Shown here piece by piece: positions 28,930 through 36,505 of a DNA stretch of 64,000 bases. How positions within the stretch are numbered: the first letter of the stretch is position 1; each line of letters begins with the position of its first letter. Under the pieces are notes generated by a model, which was given only the letters and a program-made list of their open reading frames with translations, was not told where the DNA came from and made no database searches. Made by a program: the position numbers and the translations under genes. The DNA is from Paraflavisolibacter caeni (GTDB lineage Bacteria; Bacteroidota; Bacteroidia; Chitinophagales; Chitinophagaceae), in NCBI RefSeq assembly GCF_025628885.1, contig NZ_JAOTIF010000021.1:62001-126000 (forward strand), given 5' to 3'.

Positions 28930-29094
28930 ATCGAAGCATAGTCGAAAGATGGTCGAAGGATGGTCGAAGTAGCCTAGGCTTAGATACGGCTAATGTATAC
29001 CTAAAGTACGGTTTAAGTATGGGGAATGGAGGGATGCTGTTGGAATACTGTAGCCCTACTTTAGGTATACCGTATGTATACTGAATCTACGAAG
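28930..29094. repeat. Degenerate 11-bp tandem array, element 2 (15 units)
   Basis: Fifteen consecutive 11-base units run without a phase break from ATCGAAGCATA at 28930 to AATCTACGAAG ending at 29094. The first four are near-identical (GTCGAAAGATG, GTCGAAGGATG, GTCGAAGTAGC). The middle units start TA, for example TACGGCTAATG, TACGGTTTAAG and TATGGGGAATG. TACGGCTAATGT occurs exactly, in the same unit phase, on the minus strand of element 1. Within the array, 28995-29008 and 29057-29070 form a perfect 14-bp inverted repeat. Function unknown. Confidence 0.88.
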
Positions 29095-29664
29095 GATGTG
29101 TTTTTTCTGGTTGCTTTATTCATTTTCAGTCAATATTGATTATTATTTAAATGTTTTTGAAAAAGGGACCGGTTGGGAGTTCCTGTTGTCTTGAATTTTG
29201 TAAGAGTATAATTGTGTCCTTTTTTTGTAATCATGTAGTATAATTTATAGCGAGTGGTGAAGGTATAAATTCTGCAAATTGTACTATTTCATAGGTGGTA
29301 ATCCTACGAGTTGTTTCTGGTAAGATTTCTAGTGATTAGGGTTGGATTTCAGTAATTGCTGTATATGAAAATCGAGCAAAAGTGCAATTGCAGAGCTTGT
29401 TTTGGTTAATTATTTTTGTATTGAAGTTGATTGATGAATATCTCAATTATCCGTATCCAAAAGTCAAACCATTTTCGTAAGTAGTTATTTGAGAATCCAA
29501 TCCGAGAAAAGCCAAAAGTTTAATCCAATATCAGTCAACTTCTTTTTTCCATTTTCCATATTTAGCGAACCGTTTTTACATCCGTATCTGTATCCAGTCC
29601 TTGAAAACGAAGGCGTCCCTCTGTCCGATGAAAATTTAGAGGAAAAATTATTAATCGCCTGATA
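29095..29664. other. Long AT-rich intergenic stretch, possible gene remnant at its end
   Basis: No intact gene. The plus-strand frame 29438-29662 is open for 75 codons but lacks an ATG. Its end reads PVLENEGVPLSDENLEEKLL, which looks like real protein, and a perfect hairpin follows directly. It may be the tail of a decayed gene. I cannot name a family. Confidence 0.3.
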
Positions 29665-29704
29665 AACAAGAGGCTGACTCAAAAGTATGAGTCAGCCTCT
29701 TGTT
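29665..29704. terminator. Perfect 17-bp hairpin, loop AAAGTA
   Basis: Arms 29665-29681 and 29688-29704 pair perfectly (core GAGGCTGACTCA). The loop AAAGTA is identical to that of the hairpin at 16122-16161, and the stems differ by compensating changes. It follows no intact gene, only a possible remnant frame. Confidence 0.85.
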
Positions 29705-29999
29705 ATTCGGGTACCTGATGGAGTCTAGTACGCATTTAAGTGATTCTCAGGGGCTTCATTTACTTTTGATACGGCCTCCTTCTTATTTCTGGCAAGTGAT
29801 TAATGCTTGTTCAATTAGATGATTTTGAAAGCTTTGATATTCTTTAAGTGCCGTTTCTTTTTGATCCTTTCTATTGAGGAGAATCATATGTTTTTGAAAT
29901 TTGATTTGATTTTTTATACTATGATCGTCGTAAGTTTGGCGCTTTAATTCCCAAAATAGTTAAGGTAGACAGATTTTTATTGAAACGGAAAATCAAAAA
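29705..29999. promoter_or_regulatory. kduD upstream region with candidate promoter (29905-29938)
   Basis: TTTG at 29905-29908, a 22-base spacer and TAAGTTTG at 29931-29938 match both elements of the Bacteroidota consensus promoter at the accepted spacing. The -7 element lies 61 bases before the kduD ATG. The rest of the stretch holds no gene. Confidence 0.6.
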
Positions 30000-30770
30000 A
30001 TGAGTATACAGCGTTTATTTGACCTTTCAGGTAAAACAGCATTGGTCACCGGTTGTGCTCGTGGTATCGGTAAGGCAATGGCTGCTGCTCTGGCTGAAGC
30101 TGGGGCTGATATAATAGGGGTGTCATCAGGACTAGCAAGTTCGGGAAGTGAGGTCGAAAAAGAGGTTACTGCTTTTGGTAGAAAATTCACCGCCTATCAA
30201 TGTGATTTTAGTGACCGGAATGCCTTGTATGGATTTATTAAAAAGGCTAAAGAAGAGAATCCTCCTATTGATATTTTGATCAATAACGCTGGTATAATTA
30301 TGCGCAAGCCGGTGGAGGAGCATCCTGATGAATATTGGGACCAGGTGATTGCTGTAAATCTTGATGCACAGTTTGTCATTACCCGTGAAATTGGTAAAGA
30401 CATGTTGGTCAGGGGTTCTGGTAAAGTTATTTTTACCTGCTCGATGCTTTCATACCAGGGTGGAATCAATGTACCAGGATATACAGCAAGTAAGTCTGCC
30501 GTTGCAGGTCTTGTGAAAGCATTTGCAAATGAATGGGCTAGTCGTGGTATTAATGTCAATGGTATTGCACCGGGATATATAGAAACTGACAACACGCAAG
30601 CTTTACGTGAAGATCCTGAAAGGAAGCAGGCAATATTAAACAGGATACCTGCGGGACGTTGGGGCGCGCCGGAAGATTTTATAGGGCCAGTGGTTTTCTT
30701 GTGTTCAGAAGCCGGGAATTATGTAAACGGAACAATTTTAAATGTTGATGGGGGCTGGATGGCCCGATAA
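30000..30770 (+). CDS. kduD: 2-dehydro-3-deoxy-D-gluconate 5-dehydrogenase
   Basis: Short-chain dehydrogenase that reduces 2,5-diketo-3-deoxygluconate to 2-keto-3-deoxygluconate in breakdown of unsaturated uronates from pectin or glycosaminoglycans. 256 residues. The NAD-binding motif is TGCARGIG (residues 17-24), followed by NNAG and the catalytic Tyr161/Lys165 in GYTASKS. The N-terminal LFDLSGKTALVTG and the C-terminal NVDGGWMAR are typical of KduD. The gene is followed after 12 bases by kduI, the preceding enzyme of the same pathway, which supports the specific name over a general SDR. Confidence 0.93.
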   Translation: MSIQRLFDLSGKTALVTGCARGIGKAMAAALAEAGADIIGVSSGLASSGSEVEKEVTAFGRKFTAYQCDFSDRNALYGFIKKAKEENPPIDILINNAGIIMRKPVEEHPDEYWDQVIAVNLDAQFVITREIGKDMLVRGSGKVIFTCSMLSYQGGINVPGYTASKSAVAGLVKAFANEWASRGINVNGIAPGYIETDNTQALREDPERKQAILNRIPAGRWGAPEDFIGPVVFLCSEAGNYVNGTILNVDGGWMAR

Positions 30771-30782
30771 ATTAAATTTACT

Positions 30783-31613
30783 ATGCAAGTAAGATTTCAA
30801 ATAGGTCCGAAAGAGACAAGCCAAATGAATACGCAGGAATTGCGTGATAATTTTCTGTTGGAAAGTTTAATGAAGCCTAATTCTGTTGAGTTGGTTTATA
30901 CCCATTATGACCGGGTTATTTTTGGTGGCGCTGTACCTGTTGACGGTAAATTAGAGCTGCCAAATCATCCAGAGTTGAGGTCTGACTACTTTTTAGAGCG
31001 TCGCGAATTGGGTATCATTAATGTTGGCGGTGCCGGAACTGTAACTGTTGATGGTAAATCACAAGTTTTGACGAAGTTGGATTGCCTCTATGCTGGTAAA
31101 GGTAGCCAGGTAGTTTCTTTTGAAAGTGCTGATTCTGCTAATCCTGCCGTATTTTTCCTGCTGTCGGCTCCTGCACACCAAACTTATCCTGTTCAATTTT
31201 TGCCCAAGGAGCAAGCCTCTCCGATGAACCTAGGTGCAATCGAAACTGCCAACCAAAGGACAGTTTATAAATACATTCATGCGGACGGAATTAAAAGTTG
31301 CCAGTTGGTAATGGGGTTAACGGTGCTGAACACCGGAAGTGTATGGAATACTATTCCTTCTCATACACATACCCGCAGAATGGAAGCTTACTTTTATTTT
31401 GATATTCCTGAAAATCAAAGGGTATTCCACTTTATGGGAGAACCTACACAAACCAGACATATGTTGCTTGCCAATCACCAGGCAATTGTATCTCCGGCCT
31501 GGTCTATTCACTCTGGATGTGGTACCAGTAATTATTCCTTCATCTGGGGTATGGCAGGAGAGAACTACAATTATGCAGATATGGATGTAGTTGACATCAG
31601 AGAAATGAGATAA
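30783..31613 (+). CDS. kduI: 5-dehydro-4-deoxy-D-glucuronate isomerase
   Basis: Isomerises 4-deoxy-L-threo-5-hexosulose uronate to 2,5-diketo-3-deoxygluconate. 276 residues, normal length, cupin fold. Family motifs include the zinc-binding HTHTRRMEAYFYF region (expected metal ligands His/His/Glu), RVFHFMGEPTQTRH and WSIHSGCGTSNYSFIWGMAGEN near the C-terminus. It forms an operon with kduD. Kinase and aldolase genes for the product are not in the window, nor is a lyase. Confidence 0.95.
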   Translation: MQVRFQIGPKETSQMNTQELRDNFLLESLMKPNSVELVYTHYDRVIFGGAVPVDGKLELPNHPELRSDYFLERRELGIINVGGAGTVTVDGKSQVLTKLDCLYAGKGSQVVSFESADSANPAVFFLLSAPAHQTYPVQFLPKEQASPMNLGAIETANQRTVYKYIHADGIKSCQLVMGLTVLNTGSVWNTIPSHTHTRRMEAYFYFDIPENQRVFHFMGEPTQTRHMLLANHQAIVSPAWSIHSGCGTSNYSFIWGMAGENYNYADMDVVDIREMR

Positions 31614-31640
31614 TCTAAAATATTGTTGAATTCATTAAGG

Positions 31641-31676
31641 AAGCTGTCTCAAGACTAAAATTGAGGCAGCTTTTTT
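31641..31676 (+). terminator. Hairpin terminator after kduI
   Basis: Arms 31641-31652 and 31661-31672 form a 12-bp stem with one G-U pair, an eight-base loop and a run of six T. The core AAGCTGTCTCAA belongs to the same GCTGNNTCA type as the two AAAGTA-loop hairpins. Confidence 0.85.
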
Positions 31677-31844
31677 ATTGTTATTGACTTCAGGTCATTG
31701 TAAATGCCCTTAGATAACATTATCTTGATGTACTCATTATTTTTCGTCATATTGGTTTGATTATCATGTTTAATCAGTAATCAGAGGTAGCTGGGTTAAA
31801 TAGAAGATAACTGGAACAAAAGTCTTTAAAACAAACTGTAAGCT

Positions 31845-32852
31845 ATTGATTCCTTAACACATATCGTTTTAGGGGCTTGCATAGGTGAAGCTATAGCAGG
31901 CAAACGACTCGGCAAAAGGGCCATGCTATTTGGTGCCATTGCACAGAATATACCTGATATCGATATTATTTCGTCCCTTTGGCTAGGACCTGCTGAAAAT
32001 CTTCTTGCTCACAGGGGATTTACTCATTCCATACTTTTTGCAGTTTTAATAACTGGATTATTAGCTTTTATTGCAAAGCGATGGTATCAGCAAAGAATTT
32101 CTCTTCGAGTTTGGATGCTGCTGTTTGGTATTAATATTTTCGTTCATATTTTTATCGATGCTTTAAATGCTTATGGTACCGGGTGGTTCGAGCCATTCAG
32201 CCACCAGCGTATCTCTTTTCACACGCTTTTTGTTGTGGATCCATTATTTACTGTATGGCCGTTTATAGCCGCAATTGTATTGTTGTTTATTGTTAAAAAC
32301 CATCGAAGGAGGAGGTTTTGGTGGAAAATTGGTGTTGGTTTAAGTTCATTGTACCTTGTTTATGCAATTATTAATAGAGTAAATGTTAGTGTAGAAGTAA
32401 AGCATAGTTTATCGAAACAGGATATTCCATATCAGAAGCTTTTAATAACTCCAACGCCCTTCAACAGCTTATTGTGGTATGTAGTTGCAGGTGATGCGCA
32501 GGGATTTTATATAGGCTACCGTTCTGTCTTTGATACAAAGGAAAGAATGGATCTGACGTATTTTCCTCGCAATGATTCTTTGCTCAGTACAGTTCATGAC
32601 CAAGAAAGTTTACAGCATTTGCAACGATTTTCGCAAGGGTATTATACTATTGAAAAGTGGCATGATTCCTTAGTTTTTAATGATTTGAGATTTGGTCAAA
32701 TGGCAGGCTGGTATAATCCAAATGAGAAATTTATATTTCATTATTTTCTTCAACATCCCAATGAGAATGAGTTGGTGTTACAGCGGGGCCGGTTTGCAAA
32801 ATGGAATGAAGTAACTGTAAAATCTCTTTTAAAAAGGAGCAGGGGGAATTAG
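31845..32852 (+). CDS. YdjM-type membrane-bound metal-dependent hydrolase (DUF457), apparent ATT start
   Basis: 335-residue membrane protein of the LexA-binding/YdjM family (PF04307), function unknown. The domain starts DSLTHIVLGACIGEAIAGK, which is encoded upstream of the first available ATG (31923). The frame opens only at 31842, and ATT at 31845 sits where the family's initiator Met belongs (M-DSLTHIVLG). Metal-ligand segments are NIPDID, HRGFTHS and HIFIDALNAYGTGWFEPFS. Four to five membrane helices lie in the first 180 residues, and the C-terminal half is soluble. It ends 22 bases before the stop of the convergent phospholipase-like gene. The ATT could also be a sequencing error for ATG. 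Confidence 0.85.
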   Translation: MDSLTHIVLGACIGEAIAGKRLGKRAMLFGAIAQNIPDIDIISSLWLGPAENLLAHRGFTHSILFAVLITGLLAFIAKRWYQQRISLRVWMLLFGINIFVHIFIDALNAYGTGWFEPFSHQRISFHTLFVVDPLFTVWPFIAAIVLLFIVKNHRRRRFWWKIGVGLSSLYLVYAIINRVNVSVEVKHSLSKQDIPYQKLLITPTPFNSLLWYVVAGDAQGFYIGYRSVFDTKERMDLTYFPRNDSLLSTVHDQESLQHLQRFSQGYYTIEKWHDSLVFNDLRFGQMAGWYNPNEKFIFHYFLQHPNENELVLQRGRFAKWNEVTVKSLLKRSRGN

Positions 32853-32874
32853 TTAATTGATATGAAATACGAGC

Positions 32875-34047
32875 TTATTCCTCCTGTTTGAAATAAAATG
32901 TAAACAGATACAAGAGCAAGCGGATCAATTCGTATGAAAGCCTTTGCAGAAGGGTGCCAGGAAAGGTAACATTGTTATTTGGATGTTTTATCCTAATGCA
33001 GTCATTTATAATAATTTGGTCTAATTCATTTTGCACATGGTTTGCAAAGGGTTTGTTGCGGATATCCAAATTAAGCTCAATACTTGCATAAGCACTAATG
33101 TTGTTAATGTTATAGGAGCCGATTGTTACCCAATGATGATCGACAACAGCCATTTTTGCATGAAGTATGGTTGGCTGGTATTCATAAATTTCTATATGAT
33201 GTCGCAGCAGCCAATTGTATAAATACCGTTCTGCATGTTTGACGAACACCACGTCTGAAGGACCCGCCAGAATGATTCTTACTTTAACTCCTCTCTTAAC
33301 GGCTTTGCTCAGTGCTTTGCGTAGTTCCTGACCAGGCAAAAAGTAGCTGCACATTATTGTAATGCTCTCCATAGCGTTATTGAAAAGGCAGAAATAGGTT
33401 TTCCAGATTTCCCGCTTTGCCTTTATCCAGTCATTACGCCTTACACGGACAGAGCATTTTTCATTATAGGGTATTAGGTGATGCAATTTTTCATAGTAAG
33501 GGGGCAGCGTGGTTGGTTCCTTTTCTTTACTCCATAATGAATAGCAATAATGATAGAGTTCGGCAGCAGCTTCACCTTCAACCATAATAGCCATGTCCAA
33601 CCAGGCTCGACTGTTTGGAAGATCATTATATCGATTAGCAATATTTAATCCTCCTACCAAAGCGAACTGCGCATCAATAACAACCACTTTATGGTGGAGT
33701 CTCCGGCCGAAGTAGAAGTAATTGCTTTTAAGGATAGGCTCGAAAAACCGGAAGTTGATTCCTGCATTTTTCATTCTGGCAATTAAAGCGACCGGAATAT
33801 GTCGAGAAGCATAACCAACAACAAGCAGGTAAACAGGTATCCCTCTTTTAGCCGCTTTTATCAAAGCTGCAGCAATTGTATTTCCTGTCTCATCAATGTT
33901 GAAAATGTAAGTTTGGATGTGTACTGAGTGGATAGCGGCATCTATCAATTGTTCTAATAGAGAAAAGTACTCCTTTCCACCATTAACCAGTTGAACTCTG
34001 TTGTTTTTATAATAGTTGCCATTGCTCTGTTTTGGGGTCCGATGCAT
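32875..34047 (-). CDS. Cardiolipin synthase-like phospholipase D protein
   Basis: 390-residue protein with two phospholipase D (HKD) motifs: HHKVVVID (His118, Lys120, Asp125) and HAKMAVVD (His296, Lys298, Asp303). Each is followed by the expected Gly-Ser/Gly-Gly segment (LVGGLNIANRY and TIGSYNINNISA). It most likely joins two phosphatidylglycerols into cardiolipin. It lacks the two N-terminal membrane helices of the long ClsA type, so it resembles the ClsB/ClsC type. The C-terminus ends in a hydrophobic helix (LIRLLLYLFTFYF). It is divergent from a small gene of unknown function. Confidence 0.88.
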   Translation of the reverse strand: MHRTPKQSNGNYYKNNRVQLVNGGKEYFSLLEQLIDAAIHSVHIQTYIFNIDETGNTIAAALIKAAKRGIPVYLLVVGYASRHIPVALIARMKNAGINFRFFEPILKSNYFYFGRRLHHKVVVIDAQFALVGGLNIANRYNDLPNSRAWLDMAIMVEGEAAAELYHYCYSLWSKEKEPTTLPPYYEKLHHLIPYNEKCSVRVRRNDWIKAKREIWKTYFCLFNNAMESITIMCSYFLPGQELRKALSKAVKRGVKVRIILAGPSDVVFVKHAERYLYNWLLRHHIEIYEYQPTILHAKMAVVDHHWVTIGSYNINNISAYASIELNLDIRNKPFANHVQNELDQIIINDCIRIKHPNNNVTFPGTLLQRLSYELIRLLLYLFTFYFKQEE

Positions 34048-34145
34048 ATGTCCTACTATTATTCTTGCAATTATTCAATAGTAGTGTTTCAAAAAAAATG
34101 ACGAACTGATGTTTGTCAGTTTGCTGTATGATGGTGATCAATTCG

Positions 34146-34188
34146 GAGTGCATTAAAAAATTTGTAAATTACATAAGAGTGCATTAAA
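34146..34188. repeat. Two 12-bp direct repeats 31 bp apart
   Basis: GAGTGCATTAAA occurs at 34146-34157 and again at 34177-34188. The spacing of 31 bp is about three turns of the helix, in the divergent promoter region between the cardiolipin synthase-like gene and the gene at 34260. It could be a two-site operator. Confidence 0.5.
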
Positions 34189-34259
34189 GCTCTGGTAAAA
34201 AGGGTATTGTTTTCTATTGCATAAGTTTTAGGACTATCCATTAAAAAACTTAGGAATCT

Positions 34260-34631
34260 ATGATTTTACGCATTGATGACAATAAGAGTATTTCAGATTT
34301 ACAGGAAAAGTTTGAATTATGTTTTCCTGGACTGAAAATCGAATTTTACCGCAAGCCTCATAATTGGTACGAGGCAACTTCATCCAAATACTTATATCCA
34401 AGCGAAAGCTTAATAGGTGATATAAGAAAGATACATGATCGTGGGGAGTTGGAAATCAAATCATGGTTCAAGACTGGCAAAGTTGAACAAGACTTTAAAG
34501 AAGGGTTTGGTTTATATGTACAGGTTTTTCGATATAAGAATAATAAATGGGTACAAACTACATTATGCGATAATCTTACATTGGCGCAATTAGTTGGTAA
34601 TGTTTTCGAAAGTAAGAGCGCGGTAAAATGA
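34260..34631 (+). CDS. Conserved-looking protein of unknown function
   Basis: 123-residue soluble protein that I cannot assign. It has no signal peptide or membrane segment. The sequence is well mixed and natural-looking, with ISDLQEKFELCFPGLKIEFY, a basic central part, and a C-terminal LTLAQLVGNVFESKS helix. ATG start, divergent from the cardiolipin synthase-like gene, 208 bases before the baeRF-type gene. It may belong to the stress group that follows. Confidence 0.75.
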   Translation: MILRIDDNKSISDLQEKFELCFPGLKIEFYRKPHNWYEATSSKYLYPSESLIGDIRKIHDRGELEIKSWFKTGKVEQDFKEGFGLYVQVFRYKNNKWVQTTLCDNLTLAQLVGNVFESKSAVK

Positions 34632-34839
34632 TCTGCTAAAAATTATATGTAGTTATTAATAATTTAAAATGATGATTTTCGTTTTGGGGTGAGGAAGCGT
34701 CATCTTGAATTGATCACCTAATGAAATCTTAACGAATTTCTAAATTATAGATAACCACAATGGTGGAGATATATTAAGGTAAAACTAGATTAAATTTATA
34801 TACTGTTTCCGATTGAAAAACACCTTAAACCCACGTACC

Positions 34840-35922
34840 ATGCAGTCAAATGTATTAAAAAATGAAATGGCTGTTATTCGAGAATTGAAGGTTCAGCCTT
34901 TTATTACCCTCTTACTACCATTTGAGCCTAAAATGACTCCAAAGTACATTTTAGAGAAACGTATAAAGTCTACCCTAGAAAAGATTAAAAATGAGCTTTT
35001 TGAGCATTATTCTTTTGTGTCTGCAAAGGAAGTCAATGACAAGTTAGTGAGTATTATCAGTAATCTTGATTATAACACCCATAAAAAAAGCGTTGCAGTC
35101 CTGGTATCCTCTGAAGAGTGTAAAACCTTTTACATGGATGTGAATGTTGAAGAAAAGTTTTTTGTAACTACTTCTTTTCAATACAGGCAATTGGTAGGGC
35201 ACCAAAAAGATGATAAAGAATATCTTTTGGTTGTTATGAATGACGATTATGCTGCTGTTTACAGAGGGCAGGGAGAAACAATATCAAAAATTTTACATAA
35301 TGTTCCTGAATATAAAAGACAGGGAACATTATTGGATAAAAGTCATTCAAAGGATGCGGGAATTAAGGATCAACAAACATCATATTACAATTTTATACGC
35401 TTGATAGACAAAAGTTTGTCAATTTTGCTCAATGCATTTCCATTACCTGTATTTCTACTTGCACCCACAAAAATTGCTGAAAATTTCGGACAATTAACTC
35501 ATAATAATGATTTTATTGTTGCAACTATAGAAGAAAATTTTTACAATATTTCAGAAGACGAAATTGAAAAATTTATTCAGCCTTTCATCAGTCATTGGCA
35601 AATCTTAAAAGATCGTTTTTGGTTACATCAATTAGGGAGTGCTCTGGAGAATGGAACACTTGAAGTAGGGATCGAAGATGTTTGGAGCCTGGCCAAAAGA
35701 AAAAATATAAAAATGCTTGTAGTAGAAGAGGATTATGAATATAAAGCATTTTTAGGAAAGGATCTCATTATCAGTGCTGAAGAAGCTGCCAATAATATTT
35801 ATATCAAAGATGCTGTAGAGGATGTCATAGAAAAAGTATTGGCTGATGGAGGGAAAGTTACTTTTGTTTCAGGTGCAGCACTCCATAACTTTATGCATAT
35901 TGCAGCCATCAAGAGTTACTAA
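34840..35922 (+). CDS. baeRF3-type protein (bacterial aeRF1-like)
   Basis: 360-residue protein resembling the baeRF families, bacterial relatives of archaeal/eukaryal release factor 1. Typical features are the N-terminal FITLLLPFEP, the central VVMNDDYAAVYRGQGE followed by a region ending QQTSYYNFIRLIDKSL, and the C-terminal segment LAKRKNIKMLVVEEDYEY. I use ATG 34840; a TTG nine codons earlier is less likely. The catalytic GGQ of true release factors is absent. In Bacteroidota such genes occur with stress proteins, as here. A role on ribosomes during stress is suggested for the family but not proven. Confidence 0.8.
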   Translation: MQSNVLKNEMAVIRELKVQPFITLLLPFEPKMTPKYILEKRIKSTLEKIKNELFEHYSFVSAKEVNDKLVSIISNLDYNTHKKSVAVLVSSEECKTFYMDVNVEEKFFVTTSFQYRQLVGHQKDDKEYLLVVMNDDYAAVYRGQGETISKILHNVPEYKRQGTLLDKSHSKDAGIKDQQTSYYNFIRLIDKSLSILLNAFPLPVFLLAPTKIAENFGQLTHNNDFIVATIEENFYNISEDEIEKFIQPFISHWQILKDRFWLHQLGSALENGTLEVGIEDVWSLAKRKNIKMLVVEEDYEYKAFLGKDLIISAEEAANNIYIKDAVEDVIEKVLADGGKVTFVSGAALHNFMHIAAIKSY

Positions 35923-35969
35923 CGTAATATTGATATAAAAGCGTTTCAATAAAGTTATATTTTTCAGTA

Positions 35970-35993
35970 TACTTGATTTATACTGATCAAGTA
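35970..35993. promoter_or_regulatory. Candidate operator palindrome upstream of the flavin-protein gene
   Basis: TACTTGAT (35970-35977) and ATCAAGTA (35986-35993) form a perfect 8-bp inverted repeat with an eight-base spacer, 27 bases before the start of the next gene. The half-site resembles the TTGAT of Fnr-type sites but with a wider gap. The nearby receiver-Crp/Fnr regulator is a candidate binder. Confidence 0.35.
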
Positions 35994-36019
35994 CATACAT
36001 AGCTGTAAAATCAAACAAT

Positions 36020-36487
36020 ATGGTAGGAAATTTGACAGAGGAAGAAATGAAGGAGGTTTTGAGAAACAATATTATTGGGAGAATTGGATGCAATGATGGC
36101 GAGAGGACCTATGTGGTACCTGTTAGTTATTTATTTGATGGAGATAATATCATAGCTCATTCTTTAGAAGGGATGAAAATCCATATGATGCGTAGAAATC
36201 CTGAAGTATGCTTTGAAGTGGATGAAATGACAAGTTTTACCAATTGGCGTAGTGTTATATTATGGGGCCAGTATGAAGAAATTAAAGACGAAAGGGAAAG
36301 AGTAGAGGCAATGGATTCATTTGTGCACCGTATGCTTCGGTTAAAAATAAGCGAGACAGCTCAAACACCTGAAACATCCCGAATAAGATTGCATCCTCGA
36401 ACAGGGAAACTGAGAACAATTGTTTACCGAATAGTTGTTAATAAAATGACGGGGAAATTTGAAGATGATATTGAAAGGGTTGATTAG
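36020..36487 (+). CDS. Pyridoxamine 5'-phosphate oxidase-like flavin protein
   Basis: 155-residue protein of the split-barrel FMN-binding fold, in the NimA-like/PNPOx-related group. Motifs are IIGRIGCNDGERTYVVPVSY near the start, HSLEGMKIHMMRRNPEVCFE, and WRSVILWGQYEEI. Members reduce small molecules or bind flavin or heme; the substrate is unknown. Within Bacteroidota and Actinobacteria they are often found in low-oxygen or dormancy gene sets, which fits the neighbours. It ends 18 bases before the stop of the convergent regulator gene. Confidence 0.85.
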   Translation: MVGNLTEEEMKEVLRNNIIGRIGCNDGERTYVVPVSYLFDGDNIIAHSLEGMKIHMMRRNPEVCFEVDEMTSFTNWRSVILWGQYEEIKDERERVEAMDSFVHRMLRLKISETAQTPETSRIRLHPRTGKLRTIVYRIVVNKMTGKFEDDIERVD

Positions 36488-36505
36488 AGAAAAAAGGGCA
36501 GTTTT

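Noticed and set aside
29485-29682. 65-codon minus-strand frame
   Set aside because: Starts inside the perfect hairpin at 29665-29704; the opposite strand looks more protein-like.
31923-32852. ATG 31923 as the start of the YdjM-type gene
   Set aside because: It would delete the conserved DSLTHIVLGA segment that is encoded in frame upstream.
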